Of a stretch of DNA of 64,000 nucleotides, positions 61,571 to 64,000 are shown in pieces; position 1 is the first letter of the stretch; each line of letters opens with the position of its first letter. The notes under the pieces are model-generated. The model was not told the origin of the DNA. It ran no database searches and saw only the letters and a program-made list of their open reading frames with translations. A program made the translations under genes and the position numbers. Origin of the DNA: Fundidesulfovibrio putealis DSM 16056 (GTDB lineage: Bacteria > Desulfobacterota > Desulfovibrionia > Desulfovibrionales > Desulfovibrionaceae); the NCBI RefSeq assembly GCF_000429325.1, contig NZ_AUBQ01000012.1, positions 62,001 through 126,000 of the forward strand. The letters are read 5' to 3'.

Positions 61571-63411
61571 ACGGACAGAGTATTGGTGAAGAAAGTGGTG
61601 CCAGGAGGGGGGATGTCGCTACCGGTGCCTACGCCCAAACGGTATTGCAAGATGAGCTTGAGGCCGTTGCAACCGCCTCTGCTGAACAAAGAGACGACGC
61701 CTTGAACAAGGCCGCGTACTCTCTGGGCCGATTCGTGGGGGGCGGAAGCCTTGATGCGAAGCGTGTTGAGGCTGAACTTGTTGATACTGCACGAATCGCT
61801 GGCGTGGATGAAGACGAAGCTCTCTCTGCGATCAGGAGCAGCATCAAGGCGGGCAGGAGCAATCCGCGCTCGGTTCCTGATCAGGAAGGAAAGGCAATCT
61901 TCATCCGTGAAGATAATATGGCCGAGGTGGCGGACAGGTGCGAAGAGATTCTCGCCGATCCCGGACTCCCTCAAGAGAGTCGCATCTTTCAGCGAGGGGG
62001 AAAACTCGTGCGGGCCGTGACCCTGCCAGCGGCGGATTTCGACACGGATCCCTCGAACTCAAAGCGATCCGCCGCGATACTTGAAGTGACACGCCATTAC
62101 CTCCTGGACATCCTCTCCCGATACGCCCGCTTTACTCGTTTTGACAGACGTACAGGGAGACGACAGCCATGCAATCCGCCAAAAGAGGTTGCGGAGATTG
62201 TCCTTGCTCGGAAAGGTTTCTGGAAGGTTCCTGTTCTGCGTGGGGTCTTGAACTGCCCAACGCTTCGGGCCGACGGGACGGTCATCGCCGCACCAGGGTA
62301 TGATCAAATAAGCGGGTACTTCCTAGCTCATAGTCTGAGGATCAACCTCGCTGATGAACCTTCGGCGAAGGATGTCCAGAACGCCCTCAAGAAACTGATC
62401 AACCTACTCTCTGGCTTCTCGTTCGTCGGAGATGAAGACCGTTCTGTAGCCCTGAGCCTTATCATGACCTCTGTCATCCGGTCTGCACTAGATTGCGCCC
62501 CATTGTCGGTAATCTCCGCAACGACTCGCGGTAGTGGTAAGAGCACTTTGGCCGACATCTGTTCTGCCATCTCACAGGGACGCAGGAGTACCGTTCTGTC
62601 CTCGACAACCGATCGGGAGGAGTTCGAAAAACGACTTACGGGATGCCTTATAGGGGGAGACCCCATGGTCAACATGGACAATATTAACGGTACGCTAGAG
62701 TCCGATTTGCTTTGCCAGGCTGTCACTTCGGAATCTCTGAGAATCCGTCCTCTTGGTGGAAGCGGTCAGATTGAAATTCCCAACACAGCCCTGTTTTGCG
62801 CCAACGGCAACAACCTAACTGTCAGCGGGGACCTTGCTCGTCGGACCATCCTGTGCAAACTGGACCCCGGCCTCGAGCGTCCAGAGGAACGGACATTCCC
62901 CTTTGATCCAGTCGCGTTGGCCCTTGCGACTCGGACCTTGTACGTCGAAGCTGTCCTGACCATCGTGAGAGGCTATCTTGCAGCGGGCAAGCCCAACATG
63001 GGGCTTACCCCCTTTGGCAGCTTCGAACGGTGGTCGGCACTGGTCCGGTCGCCATTGGTTTGGGCTGGGATGGTCGATCCGTGCAAAAGCCGGGTGGCTG
63101 TCATCGAAGGAGACCCAGATGCCCAGTTGCTTAAGGAGATGCTTGTTGAGTGGCACAAGATTTTTGGGCGTACCCCAAAGACCGTGAAGGAGGTTATTGG
63201 AGTCGCTACCGCTGATCATGATGGGATGTTGTATGAAATTCTCGATGCCATCGCTGGGGATCGCAGTGAGATTAACGCCAGGAGGCTGGGGCACTGGCTC
63301 AAACGCAACATTGGCCGGATCGCGAATGGTCTAAGGGTGGAACAGCATTCAAGCTCCAGCAGGGTCCATTGGAAGGTCATACCCGTTGGAAGTGGGCATG
63401 ATCGGTTTTGA
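61567..63411 (+). CDS. P-loop NTPase, replicative helicase-type protein of element 2
   Basis: 614 residues from GTG 61567, which overlaps the AlpA stop (GTGA) and has AAGGGAG 9 bases upstream. Walker A ATTRGSGKSTLAD (about 320-332), Walker B-like VNMDNINGTL, and an arginine-finger-like GDLARRTILCKLDP typical of phage/plasmid SF3 or DnaB-like ATPases used in replication of satellites. The N-terminal 250 residues show no primase zinc finger or TOPRIM/AEP motif I can name. Near the C-terminus there is a winged-helix-like block. Probably unwinds origin DNA of the excised element. Confidence 0.75.
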   Translation: MNGQSIGEESGARRGDVATGAYAQTVLQDELEAVATASAEQRDDALNKAAYSLGRFVGGGSLDAKRVEAELVDTARIAGVDEDEALSAIRSSIKAGRSNPRSVPDQEGKAIFIREDNMAEVADRCEEILADPGLPQESRIFQRGGKLVRAVTLPAADFDTDPSNSKRSAAILEVTRHYLLDILSRYARFTRFDRRTGRRQPCNPPKEVAEIVLARKGFWKVPVLRGVLNCPTLRADGTVIAAPGYDQISGYFLAHSLRINLADEPSAKDVQNALKKLINLLSGFSFVGDEDRSVALSLIMTSVIRSALDCAPLSVISATTRGSGKSTLADICSAISQGRRSTVLSSTTDREEFEKRLTGCLIGGDPMVNMDNINGTLESDLLCQAVTSESLRIRPLGGSGQIEIPNTALFCANGNNLTVSGDLARRTILCKLDPGLERPEERTFPFDPVALALATRTLYVEAVLTIVRGYLAAGKPNMGLTPFGSFERWSALVRSPLVWAGMVDPCKSRVAVIEGDPDAQLLKEMLVEWHKIFGRTPKTVKEVIGVATADHDGMLYEILDAIAGDRSEINARRLGHWLKRNIGRIANGLRVEQHSSSSRVHWKVIPVGSGHDRF

Positions 63412-63602
63412 CGGTTTTGACGGTTCTCTACCCCCACGTATGAGAAGTATCAGGACAGTTTATATACAGGTGGTGAAACAAACCATCAAAAGCGACAAAA
63501 CATTCAGGATGAAAACAAGACAAGGACACGCAGCTTTGAGACACAGCCTTCCTGAATTCGGTCTTGCAGAGATCAGGTATCTTAACCAAGATCGGGGCCA
63601 AT

Positions 63603-64000
63603 ATGGGCGTGAGTGCCAGCATGGCGAGTAAAACCATCCCATACGCCCCGCTTCGGATCGTGGTAGATACCCGTGAGCAGCGCCCCTATCAGTTCGAGAA
63701 GTACGACGTGGAAGCCATCCGGCATACCCTGAAGACCGGGGATTACTCCCTGGCCGGGTACGAAGATCGTGTGGCCTTCGAGCGTAAATCCTTGGATGAT
63801 CTGATCGGCTGCCTCACCACTGGCCGGGATCGCTTCGAGCGCGAACTTGCCAGGGCCAAGGGGCTCGACCTCTTCGCCGTCATCGTGGAAGGGACCATGC
63901 AAGAGGTGAGGGAGGGAAGATACCGAAGTCGGATTAACCCTCATGCCGCGCTCCAGAGTATAATTGCTTTTCAGGTACGTTACGGCACTCAATTCGTGTG
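63603..64000 (+). CDS. ERCC4/XPF-fold nuclease of element 2 (3' end outside window)
   Basis: At least 132 residues; open at the window edge. Starts ATG 63603 (or 63621, both in frame, no strong RBS). PLRIVVDTREQRPYQFEKY, LKTGDYSLAGYEDRVAFERKSLDDLIGCL and GRDRFEREL carry the ERCC4 nuclease motif ERKxxxD. Resembles the nuclease of element 1 at about half its residues, with the same spacing. Follows the NTPase gene by 190 bases with no recognised gene between. Confidence 0.88.
   Translation, partial: MGVSASMASKTIPYAPLRIVVDTREQRPYQFEKYDVEAIRHTLKTGDYSLAGYEDRVAFERKSLDDLIGCLTTGRDRFERELARAKGLDLFAVIVEGTMQEVREGRYRSRINPHAALQSIIAFQVRYGTQFV

Larger units (their letters stand above)
59021..64000. mobile_element. 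Integrative element 2, inserted at the ssrA 3' end (right end outside window)
   Basis: Begins at the tmRNA T-arm/acceptor end and extends past base 64000. Contents in order: integrase with GGGTAAC arm sites, a 690-base non-coding zone, a small coupled ORF, an AlpA-like regulator, a P-loop NTPase and an ERCC4 nuclease. No second copy of the ssrA end is seen inside the window, so the length is unknown. Layout matches small phage-satellite/P4-like islands. Confidence 0.8.

Noticed and set aside
63386-63631. 81-codon frame between the NTPase and the nuclease of element 2
   Set aside because: Overlaps the end of the NTPase gene and the nuclease start and includes simple TTTTGACGG repeats.

Overview
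The window looks like a stretch of chromosome from a high-GC deltaproteobacterium of the Desulfovibrionaceae type (Desulfobacterota). The basis is the tmRNA proteolysis tag ANDYEYALAA, dense GC-rich genes in short head-to-tail operons, an RpoH-type sigma factor, two IF-1 genes, and CxxCH-haem and zinc-binding sensory proteins. Genus-level placement is inference only; no rRNA is present.

Bases 1-41,750 are mostly core genome. In order: the end of a ThiF/MoeB-like gene; small exported proteins; an M29 aminopeptidase; a PAS histidine kinase; infA copy 1; a beta-CASP metallo-hydrolase; a six-gene minus-strand operon metH-tlpA-GNAT-hpt-zinc ribbon-radA; a plus-strand operon rpoH-TPR lipoprotein-LolB-like lipoprotein; rpiB-tkt, an RRM RNA-binding protein, infA copy 2 and glpX (pentose phosphate and gluconeogenic sugar phosphates); MotB plus a glycan-binding-type exported protein; a plus-strand operon CpoB/YbgF-like-dprA-two small signalling genes-GGDEF-Xer recombinase; a HigB/HigA-type toxin-antitoxin pair flanked by REP-like palindromes; a minus-strand operon ftsK-hypothetical-lolA-hypothetical-pgm; aroQ-efp; engB; a 59-residue small protein; and uppP.

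Bases 41,807-50,423 hold a complete integrative element (element 1) inserted in the 3' end of a tRNA with a CAU anticodon. A 22-bp direct repeat (41867-41888 and 50402-50423) marks its ends, giving a unit of about 8.5 kb. It carries a tyrosine integrase, two AT-rich cargo genes (one membrane, one secreted), an iteron-like repeat cluster beside a winged-helix replication-type protein, an operon of ribbon-helix-helix protein, AT-hook-like protein and ERCC4-fold nuclease, an XRE regulator and a serine resolvase.

Bases 50,424-58,600 return to chromosomal genes concerned with signalling: a CxxCH (Tll0287-like) sensor kinase, a periplasmic solute-binding protein, a CZB-containing chemoreceptor, and a cupin-type regulator with its acyl-CoA synthetase. 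From 58,693 comes ssrA (tmRNA), with a second integrative element (element 2) downstream: P4-type integrase with GGGTAAC arm sites, a small coupled ORF, an AlpA-like regulator, a 614-residue P-loop NTPase of replicative-helicase type, and a second ERCC4 nuclease that runs off the window. The most notable shared theme is that two unrelated integrases have brought in closely similar ERCC4 nucleases next to different candidate replication modules.
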